NCBI GenBank assembly: GCA_963682055.1
Contig: OY821749.1
Location: forward strand, 26,853,631 to 26,917,630
Length of the DNA: 64,000 nucleotides
DNA from: Primula veris
Lineage: Eukaryota > Streptophyta > Magnoliopsida > Ericales > Primulaceae
Reading direction: 5' to 3'
The first letter of the stretch is position 1; each line of letters starts with the position of its first letter. The notes beneath the pieces were generated by a model. The model saw nothing but the letters and a program-made list of their open reading frames with translations. It did not search any database and was not told the DNA's origin. This document shows positions 34,309 through 46,800 of the stretch, in pieces. Both the position numbers and the translations under genes were made by a program.

Positions 34309-36242
34309 CCCTCGTTAGTTTTTTTTTTTTTTTAAGAGTAGAGAGTACGTGTACAACAGATATAATAATGGTTTCATTTATGATAATACTGTAAGTCTGT
34401 AATGGACTTGTTTGGTTGCAGCGTATTATGGTACAGTATATTTTATTAAAGAAATTTGGTATTTGTTGATAAACAAGCCCAATAATTTACATTGCCTACA
34501 AAAAATGCAGTCGAATCTTCATTCTTTCGTGAGTTTATAATATTTCACCACTTATACTTATTTCACACACATTGTTGGTTTTACATTTGACAGACCAATA
34601 TATAGTAGTACTACAGTTGTCAAAATAATGCCATTATAATTTCTATCATAATTTATATGGGACATATCACATGTTACTAATTAAGGATTCCTGTTTTCTA
34701 ACCTCCAAGGCTCCAAGCCATAATAAGAAATAAACAATTTAAAGACAAGTTAAGACCTCCACATTTCCTTATAAGTTATAACTAATTAACTACTATCATA
34801 TTTGTCTTACAGAAACAGTGAAGCATATCAAAGTTTAGTGTTGCGAAGGTTTAACAAACATATGTTTGCATATTTAATAAAGAGATTATAAGTATCACTA
34901 TACTGAGTTTCAAACCATTTCCCATTTTAGTTGCTCTACTTCATAATAAAATAGAACGTGTTCTCTATATAAAACCGCAAACGAGCTCGCATCGAGAAAC
35001 AAAATCCAATCCCATAAATTAGCCCCCTCTTTGAAAATAAAAGGAGTCTTTTGATAAAAAAAAGTTTTGGTACTCGGACATGGGTTAATAATAAGTTCAC
35101 AACTTTCGAATACACACATCTGCTAATGTCGTAGAGATCAAGCATATTCAAATATATAAAAAAAACATGCTTAATTTTGTTTCGACTTCCATGAATGTCG
35201 CAATTGTGAACGTATTATCATTACCCCTCAACCAAACGCTTGAGAGTTTTCATATGCTTTTAAACTTACTGACAAAATCTTCCAATGAAAACATTAATTA
35301 AAAAACAAAGTTTGCAAGACATTTCATGCCAAGATTAAAATTGACCTTCACGTTATCTCCCCATGTTTTTCATGGGTGTTTATATTAGCCAAGTTTCAGA
35401 ATGCAACTTAGACCCAGTTCTACCGATTTGACTAATTTTTAGTCCCAAAATCAAATTTAAACCAAAAATCAAGATTTCCTTCGAATAAAAAATTGAATTT
35501 GCTGTTGAATTGGCCTATGTTTGATTTTGTAACTAAGCAAAAACTAGTCGATTTTGTATAAATGTATTTGCTTATATATACATCTACAAATCTTTTTTAC
35601 AATTTCTTTTGTATATTAAGTTTTTATTATATATTTTTTTCTATCAAATTTTGGATTTAAAGTATCCATTGATATTGAGTCAATTAAAGAAATGACCACT
35701 CTACCCCTAACAATCGATGAGAAAAGTATGCTAATGTAACCTTTTTTTAGTTAGTTTAGATGGGAAATTTCATCGATCGACATTGTAAATAGAAAAAACA
35801 TCAAATTGTAATAGATTTTACAAAATAATACGAAGTAAAAGAAAGCACAAGCATTTTAAAAAATAAAAACAGACAAGCATTGCTAGCTATTTTATTAACC
35901 CAGTGTTACATATACAAATGAAATTATTGATCTATTCTAACCATAGGGGGGTTTACCATTACTCCATTAGTGTAGTAGTTCGTCCTTTTATTTTATTATA
36001 GCAATCTAAGAATTTAATTTAAGCCCATGAGTTTGCTTTTTAAGGAGAATGTTACTTTTTCCCAACATTAACCTCAAAAAAAGCACTTATTCTCTCTCTC
36101 TCTCTCTCTTCACCCACTTCATTCATTTTCCCTCTCCACAATATACAAAAAAAAATCCATTTCCCCAAATCCACACAAAACCAACAAGTGTTCCTTCTAT
36201 TTAGCTCATCTTATATCATATATATATATATATAATAGTACT
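34309..36242. other. Intergenic, upstream of the RopGAP gene
   Basis: AT-rich sequence with short uninformative ORFs. A CT microsatellite lies near 36090-36110 and an AT one near 36216-36233. No gene is recognised. Confidence 0.45.
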
Positions 36243-36722
36243 AATACAAAATCAATTCTTGTAAAATGATGCTTACTCCCCACCATCCACCACCACTATC
36301 TTTTCTTCAACCCAACTCCACCCATTAATCCCATCCTTCAAAAAATCTAATATTTTCCCAAATAAAGTGAAACAAATAACTCTTTAAAAAAATTTCAAAT
36401 CTTTAATATGTATACATGTGTAATACTTACTATTTTATAAGCAATACAAAACCAAGTCTTGTACAATGATGTCTTTTCTTTAACCCAACTCCACCCATTA
36501 ATCCCTCTCTTCAAAGATTTAATCTTTTCCCAAATAAAGTGAAGAAAAAAAAAAACTCAAAAATTTTCAAATCTTTAATATGTATGTATTTATACCATGT
36601 GTAATACTTACTATTCTATAAGCAATACAAAACCAAGTCTTGTATAATGATGTCTTTTCTTTAACCCAACTCCATCCATTAATCCCTCTCTTCAAATTTA
36701 AAGATCCAATATTTCCTCAAAA
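36243..36722 (+). repeat. Three tandem copies of a promoter segment before RopGAP
   Basis: The phrase AATACAAAACCAAGTCTTGT (with variants) begins near 36243, 36443 and 36624. Each copy continues with CTTTAACCCAACTCCACCCA, TTAATCCC, CCAAATAAAGTGAA and, in the first two, TCTTTAATATGTAT and GTGTAATACTTACTAT. Units are 200 and 181 bp, and the third is partial. It ends 81 bp before the RopGAP ATG, so it covers the proximal promoter or leader. Confidence 0.88.
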
Positions 36723-36803
36723 AAGGTGAAAAACAAAACTAGTAATAATTTTTCCCTACAAATCTTGAAGTTATATATATTTTTGCAAAAAGAGAGTAAA
36801 AAG

Positions 36804-39800
36804 ATGACTGAGATTGTAATCCAATCCCCATCTCACCACCCTTCATCACCAAGATTAGCCCCAACAAACAATGGGTCACACCAAAAATCCCTTTTTAACA
36901 CCCCAACAAACTTATCATCATGCTATACATCATACACAAATGATCAATATAGAGATAGAAAAAGAGAGGAGGATAATGAGCTTTCCTTATTAGCAGCTGT
37001 TTTTACTGTGTTTAGAAAGTCTTCATTTTTAATAGCTTGTAGGAGCAGTGAATGTGTTGGAGAAGGTTCTAGTATGGAGATTGGGTTTCCTACAGATGTT
37101 AGACACGTGGCACATGTCACCTTTGATAAGTTTAATGGCTTTTTGGGTTTGCCTGTTGAGTTTGAACCTGAAGTCCCTACAAGGCCTCCTAGTGCCAGGT
37201 CATACCCCTTTTCCATCTTTCTTCTAATATACACTATATCATTTGTATGTTTTTAGTATTCTAATGTATCCGAAAACGCTAATTTTGCTGTTTGGGAGAC
37301 GGAAAACGCTAATTTTGCTCTTTGGGAGACGGAAAATGCTAATTTGTTGTTTGGGAGACGGAAAACGCTAATTTTGCTATTTGGGAGACGGAAAACGCAA
37401 ATCTTGGTACATGAGGGGAAGAGGGTGAAACGCTAATTTATTAAGATTTTAATTAGGATACATAGAAATTATTTTATTTTTTTATCAAAATGCGGGCTAC
37501 ACCGTCTCCACCCTGTTCCCTTTTTTTTAACTAGTAGGGGCTGACATGCGGCAAATGTTAACTATTTTTATCAAAATACATAGGAATAAGTTAATTTTTC
37601 ATCAATTTTTATCAAATTGAAGGTGCAAGACCGTCTCCCCTTGTTTTTTACCTGGATGTATTTTGAGATTGTTTGTATATATATATAATGTAGCCATGGG
37701 CGGAAATGCTAATTTTGTTAAATGGGGGACGGAAATCGCTAATTTTGGTAAATGAGGTGATGAACACAAATTTTGAAGATTTTAATGAGAATACATAGAA
37801 AAGATTTAAATTTCCATAATTTTTTTTATTAAAACTCGGGCCGCGCAGTCTCCACCTTGTTCTTTCCAGAATGTATATATATATTTTTTAATTTGGGCTT
37901 TTTTGTGTGTAGCTGTTCTATTGTTTTTTCTCTCAATTGATTAGTACCTACTACCTTTGCACAATGATGTAGATAGTGGTATGTGTGTGCTGGGGATGTG
38001 ATTTCTAATTTTCAATTATTTTATATCAAATTATGTTTCTTATTGTGCCTATTTTTATTAATTCTTTTCACTCTATTGAATTGCAAAGATTATTACTCCA
38101 GATTGATGTAATATGGTATAATACGTGTATGTCTGTGGTGGGGATGTGATTTTCATCAGCTTAGGTTCTTATGGCTAATTTATTGAGATAATTTTCCCTA
38201 TAGAAATGCAAAATTCAGTCATATTTCAGGACGATGTTATGTTATATTATGAATGGTTACAGGCTTATAGCTGTATTAGGATGTACTTTTTTCAGTTCAT
38301 AGTTTTTTGTGATTTAATTGATTTAAGAGAAAATTAAGGATTGGTCCACGAAAACAAAAGTATTTAAGGATTGGTCCGGCTATAAAATTTATTTAAGTAT
38401 TGGTCCATTATTTCTGAAACTAATTAAGGATTGGTCCACTATAAAAGCTCTTCCAATTCTATTTATCTAATTAATCATTCTCTCTCTAAAAAAGAAAAAA
38501 AAAACAGCTTTCAGATAAAATATTTTCTCCCCCAAATCTCTCTCTCTACATACATACCCACATACATACCTCCGCCGCTGCCGCCTCTCCCTTCCGTCGT
38601 CTCCGGACGCTGTCTCCACCGCCACATGTCTTATATCTCTCCCACTCTCTCTCTCTATATATACATATATATGTATATGTATATCTATCTATATATATGT
38701 ATATATATATATATCTATGTATATATATCTATACACCCTTGCTGGAGTAAACAAATGGTCATATTGTGACAAAGAAGGAGTTAGCTCCAAAACCTTCTGC
38801 TAGGAAAGGGAAAACTAGCAGACTGTTTGCAACACGCAGCAAAATGATAACACGCAGCAAAAGAGTACTGAATAGTTTCCGACTAACATACAAGCTGAAG
38901 TTGCAATAGACTGGTTTTTTTTTTTCAGACTGTTTTTTTAGACTGTTTTTTCAGACTGTTTTTTTTTTCAGACTGTTTTTTTAAGACTGTTTTTTTTCAG
39001 ACTGTTTTTTTAAGACTGTTTTTTTTCAGACTGTTTTTTTCAGACTGGTTTTTTAAAACTGTTTTCAGACTGTTTTCAGACTGTTTTTTTCAGACTGTTT
39101 TTTTTCAGACTGTTTTTTTCAGACTGTTTTTTTAAAACTGTTTTCAGACTGTTTTTTTACGTTTTCAGACTGTTTTTTTTTTTTACGTTTTTGGATTTTT
39201 TTTTTAGATTTTTTTTTACGTTTTCAGACTGTTTTTTTTTACGTTTATGAATTTTTGTTGATTTTAGATTTTTGTTGATTTTTTGGGATTTTTTGGGATT
39301 TTTTTAAAAAAATTCGTGTTTTTTCGGGGTTTTGCCTCTTTTATTTATTTTTTTTGATTTTTTCATACTTTTTTTATTTTTTTATTTTTGTATTTTTATT
39401 TTCTGGAATTTTTTCTGATTTTTTACATTTTTATTGGTTAGTTAGGGTAAATGGACCAATACTTAATTAGTTTCAGTTTCATGGACCAATCCTTAAATAC
39501 TTTTGTTTTCATGGACCAATCTAAAATTTACCCTTGATTTTATGCATTTTTTTATTTAACATGTATTTGTATTTTATGGTGACGTACTTTCTGTCTTTGT
39601 TAGGCACATGTTTTTGTTCATTGGTAGGAATAAAACAGTTTAGTTCTTATTAATTAAAGAGGAAGCGTATCTCTGTCACTGAGTTGTCCAAGTTCTTATC
39701 AATTATTTTTCCAACTAATAATGCTTCTCATTAAATTTTGTAGGGCTTAATTATGTAATTAGTTTGTTATAATATAAACTGTTATTTACCCCAAGAATTA

Positions 39801-42800
39801 TGCAAGCTGCAGCTAAACACTAGCAGTGTTTGGAAAGTTGGTGACAACCCGGAAAGTTAGAGGAAAATATACATTTATGTCACATAGAAGAGTTAAGTTT
39901 TTTTGGTTTGCTTGGATGATGTTGTAACTGTGTGTTTCTATGGAAAATTTCGGATATAAGTCTTGTGCTCAAAACACCTAGTTTTGTTAATTAAGACCTT
40001 TAATGCTATATGAGAAGGTTTAGATTGTACTGATAATTGCGGTGAATTCACTTTGCTTGGACATTCATGTGCTTTAAAAATATTGCGTTTCGATGAATTA
40101 TGTTGGTATCATCTATTTCTACAAATCGATATGCATCATGCATGAGTGTATCTACAAATCGAGCAATCCAATGATTTAACACTTCATAGGCCAAAACAGC
40201 CCATGTCATTTCTTGTCAATCAACCATTTAGCCTCATTGCTCATTATACTAGGGAACAAACATCTCATATTTTAATTGTCATTGAGTATCATTTGTAGGT
40301 ATTCAAGTTGGATTTTTGTTTACATTTTATCCTTGGAAAAGGTTTTACATTTCGTCCTTGGAAAAGTCGCATATTATAATATCCTATCACTAACTTAATA
40401 TTTTTTCTTGTGTAGTACAAGAGTCTTTGGAGTTTCAACAGACTCGATGCAGCTTTCATACGACTCTAGAGGAAATAGCGTGCCTACAATACTCCTTATG
40501 ATGCAAAGACGTCTGTATGAGCAAGGCGGTTTGCAGGTATATGAACATAACTATGGAAAAAAAAGTGAGCATAATTATGCAACTTATTCCTCTATCTGTT
40601 GCATAATGTATTCCCGTTTTATACGTAAGAAAGTGTAAAAACAACTTGTCCATAGTTTGGTAAAATGGAGTGGATTAGTTTGCAATATTAATACGTTGGT
40701 AAAATTGGGTTGACCAAGCAACAAGTACCATTTCTCATTTTGTTGGCAATAGATGTTCACTCAGCTCTTATTTACTAGAGTTGGCTTTCCATTTTACTTT
40801 TGGAAATTTTATTATGTTTTTCAAGCATAACCAATGCAGCTCAAAGCCATCTATTGTACTACTTAAGAACTTGGTGCTAGAAAGTAATGTTTTCAAGTAA
40901 AATCAGTTCTCACATATAAAAAGGAGAAAGTTCAAGAAATTGGATTACTGTCTTTTGCCTTTTCTACCAACAATTGGATAAATTTGCTAACATGAACTGC
41001 AATTTGCAGAATACTTCATTCAACCATATATTAATAGTTACTATCTTTTCTTGCTACAAATTGTAATTTTATCATCTTATCTGACTGCTGAAATTATAAG
41101 TTAACTTTGAAATCTGCAGGCTGAAGGGATATTTAGATTAACTGCTGGGAACAGCCAGGAAGAATATGTAAGGGAGCAATTGAATAGCGGAATAGTACCT
41201 GAAAATGTTGATGTGCACTGTTTGGCAGGTCTTATTAAGGTATGTCTGTTGTTGTTTCTTCCTTGAGCCATTACCTTCTTTATTTTGTTTCATTCCTTTT
41301 GTTACTTAGAAATTATGTCTTATACAAGGTTCTTTTCTCGTTCCGTTTTATGGAAAGGACCCACAGAATGTAATCTGCAAAAATGGTAACTAAGACCTGA
41401 AAAAATATGGAAAAGTTCCCTTATAGAATCTAACTGCTGTACGAGTTTCTATTCTCTCTATGTATGTATTTGTTTTGCCCTTTTGAGTCTAAAACACCGT
41501 TGCCTGAAAATATGCCTAAACAATTCTGTATACATAAGTATTTCATTATAATGAACGCTGCATTGGTCTTGATATATTTTCAGCTTTTAGATACAAAAGG
41601 CATGTTTTCAAACAAGGTTTCCTTATTCGGTTTTCAGGAAAACAAAAGTTCTACTCTTAGGAGAACCTAACTACAGCACCTGAGTTTCTACATTTTCAAT
41701 ATTTATATCAGATGATTGTTAAATTTTGTCCTTTTTGTAGTTCTCATTTTTTTTTACCTACTTCTTGATATCATATAACAGGCTTGGTTTAGAGAACTCC
41801 CAAATGGAATACTAGACTCTGTCCCTGCCGAGGATGTAATGCAAGCTCAGTCTGAAAATGAGTGTTCTCAACTTGTAAAACGTCTTCCACAAACAGAAGC
41901 TGCTTTGTTGGATTGGGCTATTAACTTAATGGCCGATGTTTCTCAACTTGAAAGTCATAACAAAATGAATGCTCGTAATATTGCTATGGTGTTTGCGCCA
42001 AACATGACCCAGGTTAGCACAATACGATATACATGTTGATAAATAAAAAAAGCTGTTTTCTTGTTTTCAGACTTGCTTTTGTTGGTTCTTGATTTTGTTT
42101 TTGCATGCATATGGAAAAGACATTGTATTGTTGTTTACTGAATAGAAGCATAACTTTGGGTCGACTTTATGTTTTGTTATCAATTTTTTTTGTTTTCTGA
42201 ACATTCTCCTTTTCACTAGTGTCACAAGAAAATAACACCGTTAACTTCTTCTAATTTTTCTTTTCTGTTGTCGAAAAATATGAAGCCTCCGAAAATGACC
42301 TTAATATGGGTCTCTAAAAGCTACTTGCGAACCTTATATCTAATATGTTCACCGCAATTTTGCATAATTCTTAAACCCAGAATAAGAAGTTTCAAAACAT
42401 TACTTGTAGTGGCCCTTGAATTTTGGAACCAAAATACCTTATTTAAGATATCCTATGCACTTCTGAACTGTTGCTTTTTCCTCCTCCTCAAAGGGCGATT
42501 ATACCATAGATTCCATAACTACTAGGCTGTTAAAACCAAAATATAAAAAGTAAAAAAAACATTATATTTGGGAAATGCAGCCATCCATTTGAAGAGAAAA
42601 GCGAATTTTATTGATTAAATTATAATTGCAGATGGCAGATCCTTTGACAGCACTCATGTTTGCAGTCCAAGTGATGAACTTTTTGAAGACTCTAATTGAA
42701 AAAACGTTAAGAGAAAGAGCAGACTCCATACTAGAACAATCCTCTCACCCCCAAACAGGCCCTTATGACGATAATGGTCAAAACACTTATCCACAGCCAT

Positions 42801-43153
42801 TACTCGAATCTATAGATGAGGTAAACGAAGAGGAACACAGCTTCTTAACCAACGAGCCTTCACAACAAAGCCCTGAAGATGAATCTGGTAATTTTCTGAT
42901 CTCTATTGAGAATATAATCCCTGAGGAAAAGGCACGTTTGATTGCCAATGAAGCTTTAATCGATATGCTTGAAGAGAGCGGCTCTAGTCGGTCAAGTAAA
43001 GGGTCTCGGCAGAAGAAGAAAAATGGGCCATCAAGCATTTCAAATTTCAAAAAAGTAACAAAAAAAGCAACTGAACAGATGGAGAAAAACAAGGGAATAA
43101 GCATAGTTAGCCGGTTAAATTCGGGTACAGAGCGGGTTGAGGCTTGGCGATAA
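36804..43153 (+). CDS. Rop GTPase-activating protein with CRIB domain, 5 exons
   Basis: Coding exons 36804-37198, 40416-40536, 41120-41239, 41782-42012 and 42632-43153 join to 462 residues with GT-AG borders. RopGAPs switch off plant Rho (ROP) GTPases at the plasma membrane, for example in polar growth. The N-terminus is Ser/Pro-rich. The CRIB motif IGFPTDVRHVAHVTF (about residues 92-107) binds ROP and is followed by GFLGLPVEFEPEVP. The RhoGAP domain begins near residue 131, with the arginine finger in GIFR (Arg178) and the conserved NARNIAMVFAPNM. The C-terminal tail is acidic, then basic (SRQKKKNG). No frameshift or missing key residue is seen. Intron 1 is 3.2 kb and contains repeats and a MULE-like insertion. 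cpSRP54 starts 674 bp downstream on the same strand. Confidence 0.95.
37262..37420 (+). repeat. ~31-bp minisatellite in RopGAP intron 1
   Basis: About five copies of a unit reading GGAAAACGCTAATTTTG followed by CTNTTTGGGAGAC. Two further diverged copies lie at 37696-37765 after a spacer. Spacers around 37435-37530, 37560-37660 and 37775-37865 share ATACATAGRAA and CCGTCTCC motifs, so a larger ~300-bp unit was also duplicated. Confidence 0.8.
38327..39533. mobile_element. Non-autonomous MULE-like element in RopGAP intron 1
   Basis: The ends are inverted repeats of roughly 100 bp. On the left, four copies of GATTGGTCC or GTATTGGTCC alternate with GAAAACAAAAGTATTTAAG. The right end holds three copies as the complement, and a 39-bp stretch matches with one mismatch. 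Flanks TTGATTTAA (38318-38326) and TTGATTTTA (39534-39542) agree at 8 of 9 bases, the duplication length of Mutator-like elements. Inside are an AT microsatellite, a GC-rich piece near 38570-38630, an ORF-like stretch at 38765-38910, and a repeat array. There is no transposase. Confidence 0.75.
38905..39235 (+). repeat. CAGACTG-poly(T) tandem array inside the MULE-like element
   Basis: About twenty copies of a short unit, CAGACTG followed by four to ten T, with occasional AAGACTG, AAAACTG or ACGTTTTCAGACTG variants. It is strongly strand-asymmetric in T and non-coding. Confidence 0.85.
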
Positions 43154-43743
43154 ATGCCATTTGGTGTTTTGTTTCTGCTTCAATGGTGTGTGGACTTTTT
43201 TGTTTATTCTGTAAGTTTGTGGGTGAAATATTGTTCGTTTGATCAGTTGTATCATGTATGTTAGTCTTTGTGCTTCAAGTTTAAATTCTATGTTTTTTTC
43301 CTTTCTTTTCTCTTTACTTATGCGAGTCGGTTTGCCTATAAGGAACTAGGTAGTAACATTTGGAGACCAATCTCGATAATCATAACCTCGACAAATTTAC
43401 AAATAATTCTACCCCTGAAAAACAACAGCCTCCCAGTATAACTTCAGTCTCTCTCGTGAGCAGTTTAACGTTTTTTTTTACATCCCAACGCTCCATAGTA
43501 TTACTGAATTTCATAAATCACTATCATTCTACTATCATAACTTCAAACCTCATCAAACATAAACATAATTTACAATTTTACAACAGACAATTTATTAGAA
43601 CCATTGCTTTTACAGTTTGAAAATAGGACACCAAATAAGGCTGGTTTTGAAAATATATAGACAACTTATGTAAATAACACTCAAACAAGATAGAACTGGA
43701 TGATTTCAGTATCATTGGATAAAACAACCAACTATACTGCTCC
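43154..43743. other. Spacer between RopGAP and cpSRP54
   Basis: The 3' UTR of RopGAP and the upstream region of cpSRP54 share this spacer. Both genes run in the same direction. No transposon is seen. Confidence 0.5.
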
Positions 43744-43781
43744 TATATAACTCCATACAAACCAACTTTATGCAAAAAACC

Positions 43782-43827
<46 letters not shown>
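43744..43827 (+). promoter_or_regulatory. TATA box and (TA)n(GA)n leader of cpSRP54
   Basis: TATATAA near 43744-43750 is a likely TATA box. An AT repeat (about 43782-43803) runs into a GA repeat (43804-43828) that abuts the ATG, so the microsatellite would lie in the 5' UTR. GA-rich leaders bind BPC/GAGA factors in plants. Confidence 0.55.
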
Positions 43828-43828
<1 letters not shown>

Positions 43829-46800
43829 TGGCAGGTAGTTGTTCCAGTTGTTGTTTCTCTGCAACTCAATCTTCAGTTAACAAAACCATAATTTATTCAA
43901 ATAAATGGAAATTAAGCTCCTTAACATCACCTTCATCTTCTCTCTCCATTTCATTCTCTTCCAAGATTTCATCCACTGTAAGTCTCTGTTGGTGATTTTA
44001 GTATCATCAATGTATTTTAGTAGTAATGTGATTTATTATAGGCCGATGCAATAATGCGTTAAACTCGGAAACGAGTTAGGGAAGTGCGGAGTGCACGCTC
44101 GTCGAGCCAACGTATAATTGAATATGAATAATTGAAACGGGGTTCCAAGGGGCAGAGCCCCTGGCGGGGTCCAAGGGGCGAGAGCCCCTGGCTGGGGTCC
44201 CGCTGCCAGGACAGCGGGCGGGGTGCGGGGTAGCGCCCCGAGCGAAATTTTTTCCGAACAGTTGCTTCCTTTCCGGAAAATTTTGAATAGTTGGACCCTT
44301 TCCCAACAGTTGCTTCCTTTCCGGAACAGTTGCTTCCTTTCCGAAAATTTTTGAATAGTTGGACCTTTTCCCAACAGTTGCTTCCTTTCCGGAACAGTTG
44401 CTTCCTTTCCGGAACAGTTGCTTCCTTTCAGTTTCGGTTATTGATCTCCTATATAAGAAGTCATTTGGCCTCGGTTTTGGTTACAGAAACATATAAGAAA
44501 ATTCTCTCTATATTCCTAATCTATTCTCCTTGCCATAAACAGATTGTTCTTCAAGAATTATCCCCACAAAGATTTCGTGAACCCAGGCAATAATAGGGTC
44601 GAAATACTTTGTTCGGAAAGTGTACGAACACGATTCTTCGAAGTTATCCAGGATTATCATACCCTAAATCTCTAACAAACGAACAAAGTATTTTCTGATA
44701 ATCATGGCTGGAGGAAGCACCGTCAAGGAGATGACTACAAATTTCGGAAAATTGGACAAGTTTCAAGGACAAGACTTCAGGCGTTGGCAGAAGAAGATGC
44801 ATTTCATGTTGACAACGTTAAAGGTGGTGCACGTCCTGTCTACACCGATCCCAGAATTTGTAGAGGATGACACGGTTGAAAATCTAAGACGCAGATCAAA
44901 GTGGGAGAACGACGACTACATTTGCAGAGGGCACATTCTTAACGGTATGTCTGATCCCTTATTTGATATTTACCAAAACGTAGAATCTGCAAAGGAATTG
45001 TGGGATTGTCTCGAATCCAAGTACATGACAGAGGACTCATCCAGTAAAAAGTTCCTGGTAACCGATTTCAACAATTACAAAATGGTTGAATCGAGGTCTG
45101 TCATGGAACAATTCAATGAACTCCTCCGAATCCTTGGACAATTCACACAACACGGATTGAAGATGGATGAAACAATATCTGTCTCAAGCATCATAGACAA
45201 GTTGCCTCCTTCGTGGAAGGATTTCAAACACAATCTGAAACATGGAAAAGACGAACTGTCTTTGATCCAACTTGGAAGTCACTTGTGCATAGAAGAATCT
45301 CTAAGAGCGCAGGAGGATGACAAAGGAAAGGGCAAACAAATTGCTGGACCCTCGGTTAATATGGTTGAAGAGGGTGGTAAGAACGATAACAACAAAAACA
45401 AATGAAAGAAGCGTGCTTTCAAGAACAATAAGGGCAGTTTCGGTGCTAACAAGAAACCGAAACTAGAATGCTGGAAGTGTGGCAAAACAGGCCACTTCAA
45501 GAGAGATTGCCGTTTCGGCAAAAAGCACGACAACGCGAATGCAAGTGGTTCAGGAAAAGGGTCTAAGGACCAATCCGAAAACCAAGGTCAGAAATCAATT
45601 CGTGATTTGAATAGTTTGATTAAACATTCGGTTTCACTAAATTCTGAAGCATTTTATGTGCAGGATGAAGCTATCGCGTGGTGGCCACAACACATGTTTG
45701 CAAGGATCGTTTCTGGTTCAAGAATTTTGTTCCAATGGAAGATGGTTCTGTCCTCTACATGGGAGATGATCACTTCGCTCCCGTTGAAGGCAAAGGAAAC
45801 GTGGTGCTAGAATTCAGTTCTGGAAAGACTATTACTTTGTTTAATGTTTTGTATGTTCCTAAATTACGTAAGAATTTAATTTCTGGTCCTGTATTAAATA
45901 AGCTTGGATACAAGCAAGTGTGTGAATCCGATAAATATGTTTTATCGAAGTCTGGTGTGTTTGTAGGATTTGGATATTATAATAATGGTATGTTTATGAT
46001 GAATTTGAATGGAGTTCCTAATGATTCTGGTTCTGTATTTATGTCTTCTTCGAATGTTATCGATTTCTCGTTATGCCATGCTCGTCTAGGACATGTACAT
46101 TATAAAAGAATGCATGAAATGTCTAAAGATGATTTAATTCCTGTTTTTAATGAAAATGTAGAAAAATGTAAAACTTGCATGTTAACAAAGATCACTAGGC
46201 AACCTTTTAAAAGTATAACAAGGAAATCTGTCATTCTTGAATTAATACATAGTGATTTATGTGATTTGCATGCTACTCCATCATTAGGGCATAAAAAAAT
46301 ATTTTATCACTTTCATAGATGATGCATCTAGATTCTGCTATGTCTATTTGTTGCACGCTAAGGACGAAGCCTTAGATAAATTCAAAATTTATAAAACTGA
46401 AGTTGAAGTGCAACAGAATGTGTTGATTAAAACATTGCGTACAGATAGAGGTGGTGAATATTATGATCCTATATTTTTCCAATCCGTAGGAATCATTCAT
46501 GAGACTACGGCACCTTATACACCTCAACAAAATGGTGTGGCTGAAAGGAAAAATAGAGTTCTTAAAGAAATGGTGAATGCCATGTTATCTTACTCTGGTT
46601 TAAGTGAAGGGTTTTGGGGAGAAGCTATGTTAACGGCTTGCTATTTGTTAAATAGGGTTCCTAATAAAAGGAACAAGACTACCCCATATGAACTTTGGTA
46701 TAAGAAACGACCAAACTTAACATTTTTACGTGTTTGGGGTTGTAGGGCCGTGGTTAGACTCCCGGACCCAAAAAGGAAAACTTTGGGTGAAAAGGGTATA

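Noticed and set aside
38905..39235. Array of CAGACTG units as a possible CRISPR or centromeric satellite
   Set aside because: Units are 11-17 bp with poly(T) spacers, inside a 1.2-kb transposon-like insertion; too small and irregular for either.
42268..42525. 85-codon ORF in RopGAP intron 4
   Set aside because: It lies wholly within an intron with good splice sites on both sides and shows no domain.
44036..44374. 112-codon minus-strand ORF in the element C LTR (and similar ones at 49321-49610)
   Set aside because: It is a by-product of GC-rich repeats; it changes frame between the two LTRs and has no domain.
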